NCBI GenBank assembly: GCA_027627225.1
Contig: CM051040.1
Location: 26,323,634 to 26,387,633 of the forward strand
Origin: Congeria kusceri
Taxonomy: Eukaryota > Mollusca > Bivalvia > Myida > Dreissenidae
Direction of reading: 5' to 3'
Length of the DNA stretch: 64,000 nt
Part shown: piece after piece, positions 37,101-50,495 of the stretch
Numbering within the stretch: position 1 is the first letter of the stretch
How the letters are laid out: every line of letters begins with the position of its first letter
Made by a program: the position numbers and the translations under genes
The notes under the pieces: model-generated
Seen by the model: the letters and a program-made list of their open reading frames with translations, nothing else
Database searches by the model: none
What the model was told of the DNA's origin: nothing

Positions 37101-40100
37101 TCTTTATTTCACTCGTGTTACAATCATACTGCTACTTGAAAAAATAATAATATATTTTAACAAATATATTTGAAAATTTGACCGTAGCATCTTCTGATAT
37201 ACATGTCAAATTAAAAGTCGTAAATGGCTCCAATTCATGCAGAATATTTATGAAAAAATAGTAAGTTTCGTGTTTTGCCACAATACCATTGCTGTCTTGC
37301 GGCGACCGTGCGTACAACTTGCGGTGTTCGTGAGATTACTATGCGCTGGTTGTGCGTCGTCATAAAAAGTCGCACGGTGACCGAAAAGTCGCCGTAGGAC
37401 AGACGCACGTCAATCACACGATTTGCAGACACAGCTGCGGTCTGCTAAAAGTGAAAACTCCCGACAGACGTGCGGCGAACACACGTCGCCCGTAAGTTGG
37501 CCGCAAGATGCCCGTACGAATTCCACAAGTTCTTACAAAACGCATGCGTTTGCCTTGCGATCTCAAAATCGTGCGTTTTGTCTGCTGTCTGCGGCCAAAG
37601 CAATGGGTTGTGACCGAGGCTTTACGAGTCAAATTTGTAAAAATACATGTACTGGTTTTGAACTTCATTAATTAAATTACTGCCAATAAGTTGACCGTTT
37701 TATTGCATTTATTGATCTGAAAATATATTACTAGTGTGTTACTGTTATTGCATTTCCATGTTTGCCAAAAAAGGCCATTTACTATTAAAGGAAAATGTTC
37801 ACAGATTGACAGATTGACAATTTCAAAATTGTTGAAATAGATCCCAAAAAGAAGAATACAATATATAGAACTATATAGCAAATGCAGTGTCTTTTCTGAA
37901 AAAAATCATCAAATGAAATATATACAATTATAAAGCGTTTGTAATGTGTGCAGTGGATTTAAAAAAGAACGTGAATCACTTATACAGCTTTAAAAATTCA
38001 CCACCTTAATTGTCCGTCAGAATGGATAAGCGGTAAGCGTGACATATGTTTAATCCCCGCGGTCGTAGGTTCGAGTCCCGGCGAAGGCAATTTTTTCATT
38101 ATTTATTTTTTCTTTATACAATATTTGTTTTTGGTTAGTCCAACTGCTTTAGTTTCTGAAGTTAAGACATAAAATGGCATTTTTAAAAAATACGAAAACT
38201 TTGTGAACAAGTCCCGTAAGAAGAATGCGTAAGACGTCAAAATGGTAAAAGCAAGGAATCAAACCTGTCAATTACAGACTGAAATCATGCAGCAACTATT
38301 TCGATATGTCGAGGATTGAGAGTGAAACAAATGTATCTGATAAAGAAATCTTTAGCAGATACAACAGTTTCGCGCTCAACTCTTGATGTGCACGCACGAT
38401 AGAACACCGTTGACTTACTTGGCGCCTGGGTGGTGGTAATGACGGGTGCAGTTGTCGTACGCTTTCGAAGAACTGTAAGGAAGAATATACAATAATTGGC
38501 GTGTCGTGGGCAAATGGACTTAATGCATGTGCGTAAAGTGTCGTCCTGGGTTGGTTTAATCCGAGACGACACTTTCCGCCAACAGCGGATTTTTGTTTAG
38601 AAGAGATTTCCTTGAAACAGAAAATACCATAAAAGCGGAAAGTGTCGTCCTGGATCAGCCTGTGCGGACTGCACATGCTGATATTTTCATACATTCCCAT
38701 TAAATAATAAGTCAACAAAATATTTGCTTATAAATGTACGCACACAATTGGTATCATTAACGAGGAAATGAATGCCGTTTTACCATATCCATTATATTTA
38801 TTTAATCTGACTATACCGGTAAAAACCAAGTGAATAAAAAAGCAAAAAATAAATGAATGAATCATAAATTACATGTTATGTATAGGAATATGTAATTACA
38901 GCAATAATTTTATTTTTCTAGTACATACGGTCGCAGACGGTCCGCTGCAGTTGGGGCAGCAGGGAGAAAGAGCTGTCGGCGTCGCGGCTGGTGAAGGTCA
39001 GTGTGGGGTTGGAGGCCAGGGCGCGCAGCTCCGCTGTGTTAAGCCGGGGCCCGATCCCCATGGTGACGATGTCCACGCCCTGGCTCTTCATGTTGGCGGC
39101 TTCCTGGTGAACAAAGGGACAGCATTGTGACAGCGGTGTGGGCACGTGGAGATTAAATAGTTGTACATTTCGGATTGTTTGCAACGGCATCTAAACAGAT
39201 TTTATAATTCCCTTCCACAGTTGTGCATTATAATAACATATTTCTAGAAAAACAAACAAAACGTGAATATTACATGCTTATTCAACGTAAAGGTCATGAA
39301 GCTGTGAAAACACTGGTCCCTCACTACTGAATGCGATCTGCCTTCCTTACACTTTTAAGTAATATATCTGTTTAGAGTGGCATACCGGTAAATTCTATGC
39401 ATACGATTGTGTTAATATGATTGTTTTGCTATTATTATGTTCACTATTATGAGACCAAATGTATACAGGCATAGCACTTGTCAGTGTTTAGACGATGTAC
39501 ACTGTACAAGTTTTAATACATATTTGTATTGTCTTGCCCTACCCTGGCGGCTTCTGTCGGCGAGACGGAGGCGCCGTTGGTAAGGTAGATGACCAGTTTC
39601 TGCGAGCCGGGGCGCCCCTGGGAGGCGAACGCGGTCTGTATCTTTCTCAGCCCGGTCACTGTGTCCATGTCACCATCGGGGTGGAGCAAGCCGCGGATCA
39701 CGTCCTGCAGGTAATTCCTGCAACAGTGGACATTCTTTAAAGGAAACTGTTCACAGATTGACGAATTTACCATTTTCCAACTTTTTGTCACAGATTAAAA
39801 AAAAGTGTAAGAAATGGAGCAAAATAACATTACGGACATTGACATTAATACATTTATAATGCGTTTGTAACTCTAAACGATGGAATGTTAAAATTGTTGA
39901 CAACACGTGGATCATTTATATAAAGTAAAACATGCAGAATAGAATACAGAAATCGGAATGGCATAGTGGTTAAAACAGTCGCCTTTTGATCCGGCGGTCT
40001 GAGGTCCCAACCCCGTTGGGAGCAACTTTTTTTTGTCTTTCTTATCCTTTTCGTGAACTATTATACGTGAGCTCTTTAGTTCCGAAGCTTAAATCTGTCA

Positions 40101-43100
40101 AGTTAAGACATTTAATGGCATACCGGTAAATCACAAAATACAAAAACATATGTAAACAAGTCCCTTTAATGTCAAAGGAACAAAACAGTAGCGATTTTAT
40201 AAAGAGAACAAGTTATGTGGTTTCCAACCTTTGAATAATTATCAAAAGGAGAAATTATGTGTATGACTTTTCTAATAAACCAATGCTTGTCATGGTTTTA
40301 TGTATTTTCTGTAAACTGTAGGTGAACTTTTGCATGAGATTGAGCGAGTATTGGCTTGTAAATTTCCCAATTTTTGTAATGTCTTTTTATTCCGTGACTC
40401 AAAATAAAAATGGGTAATTTATACAAACATGCGACCAACTGAACACAATTATTTTAAGAATGCAAAGAAACGAAAAAAATATACTGTATCTTTAACGGAC
40501 ATGTTTGATTATAATTAATAGCACTTACTTGGATTTGAACGGCGCAATCCCAATGGTATCCGACCTGCCGGAGTCCGACACCACCAGGCCCACGTGCGTG
40601 TATTCTCGACCAATCGCAAGCCCGTCCAGGAAGTTGGCGGCCAGGTGCGTGCTCATCATCCAATCATAGTGGCTCATGGTCTTAGTTCCGCCTACCAGGA
40701 ACAGTATATCCGCCTCGGTACGGCTCTCATCGCCTACAAATATATATGAGGAATGTCCGGTAGGAGAGACGAAAATGGCAGTCAGGTCAGCGCAGGGCAC
40801 ACATGTGCAAGTATCCTTCTTTCCTATGGATTCGGCCACACATGTTCATTCGGTCAACTCCTGAATAATGGAAATTAATCGTTATTCTTATTAAACTTAT
40901 GTTAGTTATTTTTATTGTGAAAATTTATTCTCGTAAAAACAGTTTTTTATTGAAAACATTACAAATTCTAGATTTTTTTCTTATACCATCGAGATATTTG
41001 ATTTATTTATCTGAAATAGTTACACACTCTGTGCAAAACCCAGGGTTTTGTGAACATTCATTTTGAGTAATGTGGTGTTTGTTCATCAAATTCAGGATGT
41101 TTTAAATGAATCAGATGAAAATTATCACAAACTTTAAGTGTTTTCTTATGAAAATGAAAACGAAAGGAAACATCTGAATGTCTGATCTTTAAATTGTCTG
41201 GCCTTTATTTTGTAGGAGAGACCTTAAATTTAAAGAGAAAAGTCTCACTGGTGTTGAAATTGTGTTCATTAAGAATATACAAAAATTAGCTCTAAAGTGG
41301 CCGAATATACAGGAAAAGAGGCTATCTTTCACCACGAGGGAAACGTTAGAAACGTTAGACTTCCGGTTATATAATATCACGATGGGCCGGGATCTCTATC
41401 TCCCTCCACGGAACAGTTTGACAACAAAAATAAATACTACACAACGCTGACAGTAGGGTTTCCTGCAGTCGCTTCGGTGCAGTGTGTGTTTGGTGGTTAC
41501 ATGTACTTGAACTTGAACGCCAAGTGGGCCTCCACCATGTTAAGCCCCCATTCCACACACGCCACGAATCTCACGAATTGATAAATTTTAAGATTCGTGA
41601 GGATTCGTGAACGAAGGTTATGAATCAGTTACGTATCAGTTAAGAATACACTGAATGCATGCACGAATTAGGTACGAATAATGATATATTTTTCAATTTA
41701 TTTTCGGCGTGTTTCGTGGGATTCGTGACAGATTCGTAGCCGAATCGTGGTCAATACGCGAATTCGCGAATCCTTGGAATGAGATAAGAATACCTACGAA
41801 TGCATAAGAATGCCTTCGAATCGATAACGATTCAGTCACGATGCCTTAGAATGCACTACGAATTGGTTAAGAATTAACTATGAATGTTTTGATTCGGGAC
41901 TTCATGGTCAATATTTTGAATAGTTTGGTCCCGAATTTCCGACTGCTCAAGAATTGCAAGAACTGAATACAAACATACATGAATCAGTTAAGAACTTCAC
42001 GAACTAATAACGATTCAACAACGAATCCTAAAATGTATCAAGGTTTGGCGATTCGTTGGATTCGTAATGTCTGTGGAATTGGGGTATAGCCAGTTCACAC
42101 ACTTTAACCAGACGTGATTTAAACTAAACGTATAAAGAAATGAAATTGCCCAATTATTTATTTTGGCTTCCGTTTTCGGTGTGTCTAAATTAGCACACAG
42201 CGAATCATCTTTAGTCATAGGCACGGTAAAATATGATACTTCTACTAGTCAAGGACATGTCAAACACCGAGTCGTCCAAAATGGTAACCACACGTTAAGC
42301 ATGCATCAAAACATTGTAAGGCTCTTAGACAATCTTAGTTCTTACCCCAAAATGCGGAAGTCATCAGTAGTAATCCATGACAATGACATGCGCCATGAAT
42401 CAGCTAAGGTACAGAACATGTGTTCGATACCGGAAAATAGCTCTATCCGTTATTCGTTATTCGTATATACATGCATATTAGATTTCGCTGGTACAGGCTA
42501 TGAATTTTATGGTCAATTTGTGTATTTTGGAGGCAAATGTGTGCTAAACAATCAGTTGCAAATGTAATATTACACTATTTATATTTATACTTTATAGTTT
42601 CCTAACAAGCAATTCTTCTCCTTTGACCTCGAAATGTGAACTTCAATCGATTATACTAAATAGTGGGACACATTCAGGGGGAATTATTTTTTCTGCTTCT
42701 AAACATTGGAACAGCAAAAAAATAATTATTTTTATTACATATTGAGTAATTACGATATTTCGCTTGTGTCTGGTGTGGTATGGTCGTCTGCTAACAATAC
42801 TATTGACAGCAGACGACAAACAAACTATTTTTATATCGTTATTTTCATTCGGATTTCTCGGACGGCTTCTACCGCGGTCATCAACCGGCAGGTCATGTAA
42901 TAGTGTTTGTCAGAACACACACTGAAAAAGGTATTTTCTATTTGGAATGTAAAATAAAAAAACAAAACCAGTTCCACCCAAAAACTAAACAGAACATCAT
43001 TACCTGATTCAGTTTGTACGAGTATGCACACAAAACTTGTTTTTTAACGCATATACTTATATAACCTGCTAGAACCTGCATTCAATATTAGAGGCACGTC

Positions 43101-46100
43101 GTGGGGAAATCTGGCTTAATGCATGTGCGTAAAGTGTCTTCCCGGATTAGCCTGTGCAGTCCGCAGGACAGTAATTCCGTTTTATGGTATTTCCTGTTTC
43201 AACGAAGTCTCTTCTAAACATAAATCCACTGAAGGCGAAAAGTGCCGTCCCGGATCAGCCTGTGCGGACTGCACAGGCTAATCCGGGACGACACTTTACG
43301 CACATGCATTAAGTCCGGTTTTCCTACGACACACCTCATTAATGGTTAATAGTAACAGTTAATAGTTTGCCTGTGTCATAATCAATTATAAATGTAGGGC
43401 AAGTTATACAGTTAAATAACCAAACACCTATCGGTTAACGGTAACCACTGCCATCGCAAGTAAAATCCTTCCAGATCTGGAAGGATTGAGTATTTGTAAA
43501 TTTTAATTATATAATGCTCAGTGTAATTTTCTGCATACGTGGACTTTTATACATAGTTTGCTGTTGATAAAGGGAAAAGAAAATAACTAATTAAAACCAG
43601 AAATACTCAAAATAACATTTTAATCGATCATCATCACGTGGTTGGATATAACGGCAGGGATTTGGTTAGAGCTATGCTCGGAACCAGTCAAATCTCCTCA
43701 CATAGTTATTGTCTTTTCCCTTAATCATTTTTGACAGTAAACTATATCTAAAAAGCCCACTTAAAAACTATAAAATATAAAAATATAAATATAAAATATA
43801 ACTACCCGAGCGATAATTATATTATGCGCATTGAAAAATGCATGTAAAAAAGTAATTTGAGGTGTGTCGTGGGAAAACCTGGCTTTAAGTGTCGTCGCGG
43901 ATTAGCCTTTGCAGTCTAATGCACATGCTAATCCAGTAGATTCATGTTTAGAAGAGATTTCCTTGAAACAGAAAATACTATAAAAGCGGAAAGTGCGGTC
44001 CTGGATTAGCCTGCATGTATTTCAACGCACTGGCAAATTGATTATATTTTTCACAGAGACACTTTTTCACTTACATGGGTATAGCGGATATGACGACGGC
44101 GTCGTCATCGGCGTCGGCGTCGTGGTCGGCATCTGTGTAGTAGTTGGAGCCAACGTGGACGCCTGCACGACTACAGCGACACAACAAAACACCATAAGAC
44201 ATACAAATGTCCTGTCAACTTTGATATATCAATGTTGAACCTTACCGTGCACGCGGACTTCAGACGTTAACTATGTATACAGTTTTTCAGTATGTTGCTT
44301 AACTGATTTGATCAAATTTGGATATAAATGTATCACAAAACTTCTGTGACAAATATTGATTCAATTGTTTAAACTATGTTCACGATAATCTTTAAAAAGG
44401 GGAGGGCGTGTCCACACTGACCTTGACAAATCCTATCCCTGAGTTCCTTTATGATGCTCTGCAGGGAGGCGAAGTCTGTGACCTTGAAAAATTGAGAACC
44501 GGAAGTGGCGATGTTCTGCATCTCGTCCTCGTAGACGTCGGAACCGACGCCGACGGCAATCATTGTGACGCCTGCGCAGAAAGACGACAGCATATTTGTT
44601 AGATTTCTGATCATCTTTAATTGCAAAACTGTTGAAGGGTGTATATACGATTTCAATATCAACATTTCATTTTTCCATTTTTTGAACAACACACATGAGA
44701 GGACAAGTATGATCGAGGAAAGTTAAAATAAAATAAAAAATAAACAGTTATATGTACCATATGTTATGTTTTTTTTAATGAACCTCTTCATAACGACAAA
44801 TGTATTCCAAACGCTACGCCGATACCTACACGTTTATTCGTATTTGTAGCGGAAATGTGTCGTATGACCACATCAGCACAGAACTTAAGTCAACACGCAA
44901 CAGATGTTGGGGATTTTCCGATATTGCACATGTCTCATGTACATGAATGAGTTTTCGACTGGAAGCCGAAAAGTATTTTAACGGCGTAAAGCTCTAATTT
45001 TAAGGATTTTCGAATATAAGTTCTTCTGAACTGTTATTCTAGTTTGTTATTCATCAACGTTTTATCGGTTAAAATTTACATGCGTATGTTACTTTAAAAT
45101 TTTGATGAGATCGTGCATACCCTCTTTAATGCAAGAAAGGGTCTCTCGTACCAAAGTTTAAAGGGTCTATTTCAACGAAAATACGGTTTCCTATTACATT
45201 ATAAACCATTTATAAGATGATAGAAATGCGCTATATTACGACACGTTCATTAAATAAAGAATACATAATATGAAACATAAAGAGATATTTGATCAAACAA
45301 ACAACAAAAATGCTTGCAAAAATCAAAACCCCAATCGGGTATCGAACTCACGACTTAGAAGCCATACTTAGAAATAACAGTAGGCAGCGGTTTAACCAAC
45401 TGCGCTATTCTGCTTTGTTAGGAAACGTGTGTTAACTGTGGTTATACAACATACTCACAATTCTGACGTCAAAATGTAAACATGAAAAGGGCCAAATAAA
45501 CACGAACCATATTATAAATTGATTTTATCGCAGAATGCGACAACTTTTTTTTCCCATTATATATACCTTATTTTAACCGTTATTATATGCCAATATTGAT
45601 ATCTTAATTTCAGATTTTTTAAAGAAATTACCCCCTTGAGGCCCTTTTCGTTGAAATAGTCCCTCAGCGTCGGAACCCACTAAAATACGCTATGCTTCTT
45701 TATCGAACGTGGCCGATCAGGCTAGCAAAACTTCGTACTTAATGTCTCATCTCATTGGTTCCGTGTCCAAGTCGGCACGGAAAATTCAACCAATTGAAAC
45801 GACGCGGTATTAAAACAGTCTCATGTAGGCGGTGTTCGCTTTTATCATATGTACCGTTATCCTGCACGTTGTCGGTTTTTGTGCGGTGTGTACTCAATGA
45901 CTTAGCAACCGATCGACTTGATAATTGTTTTCCAGACTTTATTCGAGGAGTATTCAACGTTACTTAAAATTTCATTGTAATTTTATTGGTCAGCAGGTGG
46001 CATATCAATATTCATGAAAACGAACTTTTGACAGGCTATTCTCCCAAGGTACATAATGAAGTGGTAACGGAATATATACCGTGGGTTTCGACATCCCTTT

Positions 46101-49100
46101 AACTATAGAGCCTGAAAGTCCTGTTTCGTGTATTTCATTACTGCAACAGATTCAAAGTTGTGTTCTCTAACTGAAACTCCCAAGGGTCAAATGTATGTAT
46201 GGACACACTTTAAAATGAAGCTATAGTTGTGAATATATATCCCGATATCATGAGATATTAGACGTGTTTACGAAATTTGTAACCCGGGTATTTTGCAAGG
46301 TAATTATATTCGCCTTAAATCTCGGTTATGCATTTCCCTAACACTTGTAACCTCAAGCCAAAATAAAACAAAACTTATAATTGAGGCGTGTCGTGGGAAA
46401 CCGGGCTAAATGCATGTGCATAAATGGTCGTCCCTGTGCATTCCGCACAGGTAATCCAGGAAAACTCTTTCCGCCTTTATGGTATTTTCTGTTTCAAGGA
46501 AGTCTCTTCTAAACATAAATCCACTGTAGACTGAAAGTATCTTCCTGGATTAGAGTGCGCGGACTGCACAGGCTAATCCGGGACGACACTTTACGCAAAT
46601 GCATTAAGCCCGGTTTTCCTACGACACGCCTCAATTATTTTGTTCGAATATTTCGATGTACGCTCAATATGTCAGCAAAATTTGAAAGTACAAATGGTTT
46701 CTAAAGTTCCTGCGGTGTATCCAACACAAGCATATATAAGAACTTCAGACCACGAGCGCACGTGCAATAGACGCAAATTTCCACAAATGCCACCATATGC
46801 AAATTAATATTTGTTTTATCCAATCATTGCAATATCGCGTGTTAAACGGTTAACCCATTTAACACATTAGTATGTGGTAAAGCTTGCGAAGTTGTCGTGA
46901 AGCTCTATGAACTTAAATCAATTATTTTTACATGACACTCGCAAATTTTTTTAGAGACATAGAACACAATTATCGTTGTTAAACTACCCATAAACAACGC
47001 AAAAAGAAGTTCCGATTATAAGCTATTTTAAAAGTAATTCCAATTACAATTGCAAAAATATATGTTAAATCATGTAAGAATCGAAATAATTTTCGCATTA
47101 TCGTTGTTTATTGGCCAGTAAACAACCCTTTGACGTTCTGATGCGTGGCTATTAAACCATGCGGGCTAACGCCCTCGTGGTTTTATTCCTACGCATCAGA
47201 ACTCCAAATCGTTGTTTATTGGCCGATAACACACCGTAGTACCGGCTCCTTATTAGCGAAGGCACCACTTTCCAGCGAAGACGAAAAAGGAGAGACGGTG
47301 GGTTTGTATGTATTGGTATTTATACATTTTTGCTTTGATTTTCAAAAAAATACTATTATATAAAGATGTCAGAAGCAATAAAGAGTCATCACAGAAAATA
47401 TAAAGTTACAGAACCATATATTTTCCAAGAAAAGGCGAGTTAAAATCGAACATTATGTGATTTTGAGGTATTTTGTCAAGTTTATAAAGTTTTATCGCCG
47501 CAAATAGCTTATTTTGAAAAAATCTAAATCGACAGACTTTTTGCGCATTGTTCCACCAGTAACCACACCAATTTTCAGAATTGTTAATTGTTTTATAGTA
47601 GAGATACAACGTTCTGAAGTGATGGGGTGTACAAAAAATGGCACCAGTTATCAGCGATTTCATGTTTTTACCGGCACCAGTGATCAGCGAAATTTCATGT
47701 AGTTACAAATTTAAGCATTTGTCACAAATTTATCATTAAATTTTCATTTAGACACATCACACATATATTGTTTATCATATTCCGCCCCAGAGGCATGTGT
47801 GTTCGTACGTACGTGCGCCTCTACATGCAGTCAAGTGCAGGGATTTAATATTTCGTAGAACATACACATATATTGGCATTATCAAATCCATTACGGACTG
47901 CTCTCAAACATACATATCGAGTATCGGTATGCATGAATTATTCTTTTTAAATAATGTTTTGTATTGCCGCTTAAATATAAATAAATATATAATAATATAA
48001 TAACATAAAACATACTACTGTGTGAAATATTTTGTAATTTCGAAACGTAAAATGTAATCTACATGTATCGATCATCACGTCGCCTGTGTAAGCAGTGAAG
48101 TTGCCAAATACTTAAGTAGTGTTAAGTTCTAGCTACCGGTAACTAAAGAAGAAAACGAAAGCCGTAGTTGCTGGCTATATATGTTTCAAATCCACAAGGC
48201 ATTAAGCACGGGTTACTGGTGTTATATGATGGAATGCATTTCAATGCTTAATTTCATTTCACAAGTAATGATCATTATTAAAACATGCGGGTTAAGAAGA
48301 ATGGTCGAGGCGAATGACCCCCGCCCTTTTCCCCGTAAAGTTATCCAGGATTCAATTTAGAAAAACCCCGAGAACACTTCCGTGCCCAATGATATGCGTT
48401 TTAAAATCCAGACTCAGTCCCTACGCCCAAGAAATTATCAAATAATGTCATTAATTAATTTATTGGTGTCTCTCTAACTCAAAATAACCTCACATGAGGC
48501 CAAGAAATAAATTGTTAGTTTCGGGCAACTGTCTCAAAAATTAAGGTAGGGCAGAGCAATGAGATTTTGATTATATTTTTTTAATAGATAACCATAAAAG
48601 CGAAACGATTCACAAATGCTTAACCGGCAATCCATGAAGGGATCCAGAATGCTCAGTTAATAACACGAAGTTCCTTTTACATGGATAACCTATTTAATAA
48701 CGATTAACTCAATTGAAAATCCAAAATCTGACATATTCCGGTTTCAGGGATTTCGATCGTTTCTAAAAACTTTAGGGTTGTGGGGTTGTTCGCAAGGTCG
48801 GGTTGCCCGAAACACAGAACTTGTTTTGGCCTGATTATACTTGCGCTTAAAAGTGCTACCAAAGATGACGGATGTAAGCTGTTTTGTATTTTCTTTTCAT
48901 TGACAAATTATAGGGGCAAAGGTCGTATAATTAGAACTCCGATTTGCTGCTAATTTTTTAAAGGTGTCGGTGTGATAGGCAAGTTTCGTTATTTCAATTA
49001 ACAAATTACTTGCACATGTTAGAAAAGGACTATCTGATATTTAAAGGGACTGAACTCCGGAAAATCGTAAAGAAAGAAAAATGTCAAAATACATTATTTT

Positions 49101-50464
49101 TACATACTTGTATATAACACATTAAGATATAAGACACGTATTTTTATTGACACTACTTAAGTTATTTGGCAACTTCACTGCTTACAGAGGCGTTGTGATG
49201 ATCGATACATGTTGATTACATTTTACGTTTCGAAATTACAATATTGTTCACACAGTAGCATGTGTTATGTTATTATATTATTATATATTTATATATATAT
49301 ATATAAGCGGCAATACAAAGCATCATTTTAAAGGAATAATTCATTCATACCGATACTCGATATGTATGTTTGAGAGCCGTCTGTATTGGATTTGATAATG
49401 CCAATATATGTGTCTGTTATACGAAATATCAAATGCCTACACTTGACTGCATGTAGAGGCGCACGTACGTACGAACATACATGCCTCTGGGGCGGAATAT
49501 GATAAACAATATATGTGTGATGTGTCTAAATGAATATTTAATGATAACTTTGTGACAAATGCTTAAATTTGTAACTACATTAAATTTCGCTGATCACTGG
49601 TGCCGGTAAAAACATGAAATCGCTGATAACTGGTGCCTTTTTTGTACACCCCATCACTTCAGGACGTTATATCTCTACTATAAAACAATGAACATTTCTG
49701 AAAATTGGTGTGGTTACTAGTGGAGCAATGCGCAAAAAGTCTGTCGATTTAGACTTTTGCAAAATAAGCTATTTGCGGCGATAAAACTATATAAACTTGA
49801 CAAAATACCTCGAAAACACTTAATGTTTGATTTTAACTCTCCTTTTCTTGGAAAATATAAGGTTCTGTAACTTTATATTTTCTGTGATGACTCTTTATTG
49901 CTTCTGACATCTTTATATAATAATATTTTTTTGAAAATCAAAGCAAAAACGTATTAAAAACAATATATACAAACCCAACGTCTCTCCTTTTTCGTCTTCG
50001 CTGGAAAGTGGTGCATTCGCTGATAAGGAGCCGGTACTACGGTGTGGATAAACACGATTAATCGAAAAATATTTCTTAAATTAACAATAGCTGGGGAGAA
50101 CAAAATACTGGATAGTTATTGTGACAAAATACTGGACAGGTCAATGTCTCCCCACCGTCGGCCTTGGCCATGTGAGCCTGGATCATCGTCTGGTCGGGGT
50201 TGACGGACTTCCCGTCGGTGACGACGATGATGACGCTTGGGGCTTCCCGGCGGCCCTGCTTCTCGAGGATCTGCCGAGCCCGCTCAATGCCTGCCGGAAA
50301 TGGACGCAGAAAGGTTGAATACATTGACGACCAGAAATGTCAAATACTTTAAGCTTCAAAAGCCTAATAATAATGAAATAAGAGCTGCTTTCAAAATTAC
50401 AATACTATTATTTGTATGATCATGATGATGATGATGATTATTATTATTATTATTATTATTATGG

Positions 50465-50495
<31 letters not shown>

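Larger units (their letters stand above)
34127..38418. other. Intron between exons 17 and 16
   Basis: About 4.3 kb. It contains foldback copy 3, an inverted-repeat element with CpG-rich interior (36622-37620), and a tRNA-cored repeat (37787-38216). The 34590-36600 stretch is AT-rich with only a small recurrent fragment at 35390-35430 (GAGCTATGCTCGGAACCAGT). Confidence 0.75.
40734..44074. other. Intron between exons 13 and 12
   Basis: About 3.3 kb. It holds a MITE-like element with TTCGTGA-type motifs (41545-42085) and foldback copies 5 and 6. Open frames here (for example 42163-42567 plus strand) have no domain and no splice context that I can support. Confidence 0.75.
44572..50155. other. 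Large intron between exons 11 and 10
   Basis: About 5.6 kb. It holds a tRNA-cored repeat (45159-45665), foldback copy 7, and a host repeat (46948-47229) interrupted by a 2.8-kb inverted-repeat element (47230-50046). No coding sequence is seen. Confidence 0.8.

Noticed and set aside
36769..37173. 134-codon plus-strand frame
   Set aside because: Lies in the CpG-rich self-similar repeat element; Cys/Arg-rich composition follows from the repeat motif.
42163..42567. 134-codon plus-strand frame
   Set aside because: No recognised domain, no splice or promoter context, inside a large intron; length compatible with chance.
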